NCBI GenBank assembly: GCA_013397115.1
Contig: VWZW01000996.1
Coordinates: 1,317,611 to 1,381,610 of the forward strand
DNA: 64,000 nt
Direction of reading: 5' to 3'
Origin: Edolisoma coerulescens
Lineage: Eukaryota > Chordata > Aves > Passeriformes > Campephagidae
Each line of letters starts with the position of its first letter. The first letter of the stretch is position 1. The notes below the pieces were generated by a model, which was given only the letters and a program-made list of their open reading frames with translations, ran no database searches and had not been told where the DNA came from. A program made the translations under genes and the position numbers. Of the stretch, positions 62,301-64,000 are shown one piece after another.

Positions 62301-64000
62301 GGACACAACTAAAGCCTCTTTTCAAATACAGAAGAAAAACAGCTGTTGAGAACATCCAACCTACTTCATTCATGAGTTGCAGCTTCATTATCTGCAAATA
62401 GCTATCATATCTGATACAGGGATTCTTCTTTTCACAAACATGTATGTATTTTCTTGTCTTGGCACCTCTTGTCTCACATTGGAATACTTTACCTTTGGAA
62501 TCTTTTCTACGGTTTTTCTGAGTTGTATTAAAAATCTCCCCATAAAAGGCACATAAGGCATAAGTTTCATTAAATCCTGTATTACAATTCAGCAGTGAAA
62601 CAGAATAATAACTGCTCTGTTGGTCTGTTTTTTCTTATGATTACTCATAAGGCGAGTGCAGAATCATGGTACAGTTTCTGCTTCCTTCTACTTTACTTGA
62701 TAAAAAGAAGGGAGTTATTAAATTCCAACTGCATGTTTGGCAAATATCAATCCACAATCAAAAGCTCTAAAGGAAACTATCAGAGATGTACAAAGCAAGT
62801 TGCACTATCACTAAATTTTGGATGCTTGCATGAGGTGTCCCCTACCTCCTGCAATATTTATGACAATCCTTCCCGCTCTCTCACCTAATTGTCACTGCAG
62901 ATACTTTAGGTCATTAGAGAGTTTTCAGTCTGGTATTCTTTCATCCTGTAACTCAGTGTAACAAGACCCAGCCACTAAAGCTGTATGCGACCTGTTTTGA
63001 GGAGATATGACATTTCTGCATTTGTCCATACTTGATCCTTCAAGGAGGAAAAAGTACAGTAAGCAAAACCCCAAACATCTTGTCAGTTTTTAAAATTAGT
63101 TAATGAGTTATTATGCATTTATTTAATTATTCTTCTGGAATTTCCAGTTTGCAAGAAATTTCAAAAAATGAACTTTCCAAGTAGCAGACACCCTGAGTTC
63201 TGATATTATGTCAAGTTTTGAAACAGAATTTGACTTCCATTTTTTGTCTCCACAAAATGTTGTGTATGCATAGTCTTGAGCAGTTTCTCACCAAGTTTAA
63301 AATAGGAATTGCTGGAAATTTCACCAAAATATGCCATAGTATAAAACATTTATTGAAATATGCAATTATTATAAGTAATATTGCTGCTGTTAACAAAAGA
63401 CACTTCTCTGCCAAAGCCTGAGGCCCTCTTCAAGTCATTAAAAGAAATCACAATAAATATCAAAGAAAATATACCGTCTAGTAGAACTTTGAGATGGAAA
63501 ACAGTTGTTACATCACCCAGTTTATTCTCTCCTTGCCAGTGGAGGAATGTAGGACTAAGTACAAATTCATTTTTGTTATTTGGATGCGGGTTTCCAACTT
63601 TTTTTGGGCACAGCAACAACTCTTTCAGCATAGGAGTAATGAAATCTTGGTGCTCTGGCCCTCAGTTTGAGAATCTCTCAGAAAGCCAAAGCTTGTTCAG
63701 ACTTTTCTGTGTATTTGCCCAGATAAATGTAGTTAAATGGAATTGTTTACACTGCTGTTTTTCCTGTTGCACTTGTTCTTCAGCCAGAAGTCATATATAA
63801 GAAAGAGCACTTTGCATACAGTGTTGCAAAATGGGACACCTCCATGCAGTTAACATATTTTGATAGAGGACAAAGTAAGTCTGGACATTTTTTCATTGCT
63901 TGCAGCTGCCTGAATAAATTGCCACTATGTCCCAGCTGCTGAAAATTTACATTTTCTATATGTATATACTGTAAATAAAATAATTATTTTATAAGTGGCA
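62301..64000. other. gene-free AT-rich DNA
   Basis: No gene is supported. The 139-codon frame at 63381-63800 (plus) begins at TTG and has no recognisable domain. The end of the window is AT-rich with no clear repeat. Confidence 0.6.

Noticed and set aside
63381..63800. 139-codon plus-strand open frame
   Set aside because: It begins with TTG and has no recognisable domain. Overlapping frames on the other strand are equally open.

Overview
This window looks like gene-poor nuclear DNA from a bird, or less likely another archosaur. The main evidence is several CR1 LINE fragments. Some end in the bird/crocodilian-type ATTCTATG 3' tail, and one still encodes recognisable reverse-transcriptase blocks. 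The rest is AT-rich with few CpGs, many homopolymer and dinucleotide tracts, and only short open frames in all six phases. That is typical of intergenic or large-intron vertebrate sequence. Nothing prokaryotic is present: no operons, rRNA, CRISPR array, phage or IS.

I find no protein-coding gene I can support. The longest open frames (about 110-160 codons) match no family I recognise. The three longest non-ATG ones that I checked (9302-9778, 63381-63800, 42020-42433) begin with TTG, so they are not credible vertebrate ORFs. The only recognisable coding sequence is decayed CR1 ORF2.

Layout. 0-22 kb: unique AT-rich DNA with two old palindromic interspersed-repeat relics (about 1.85 and 19.1 kb), a CpG-bearing conserved-looking block at 16.5-16.9 kb and several simple repeats. 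22-37 kb: a CR1 3' fragment on the minus strand (22.2 kb), an unassigned repeat family with inverted arms (23.4 and 25.1 kb), a tRNA-derived MIR-like SINE relic (26.9 kb), a CR1 3' end on the plus strand (33.4 kb), and a third palindromic relic followed by an AT-rich enhancer-like block (37.15-37.36 kb). 37-59 kb: mostly unique, with back-to-back hairpins at 44.86-44.91 kb, CT, CCTT and TG/TA microsatellites, a short CR1 tail at 51.4 kb, a 28-bp x 3 minisatellite at 51.7 kb and a 32-bp duplication at 58.6 kb. 59.9-62.3 kb: a CR1 graveyard of two plus-strand fragments and one about 1.4-kb minus-strand copy keeping colinear ORF2 blocks. The last 1.7 kb is unique.

No previously undescribed system is evident. 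The items most worth checking are the conserved-looking non-coding blocks (16.5 and 37.2 kb), the unassigned repeat at 23.4/25.1 kb, and the three young-looking tandem duplications. All family assignments were made by eye against remembered consensus features and need alignment to confirm.
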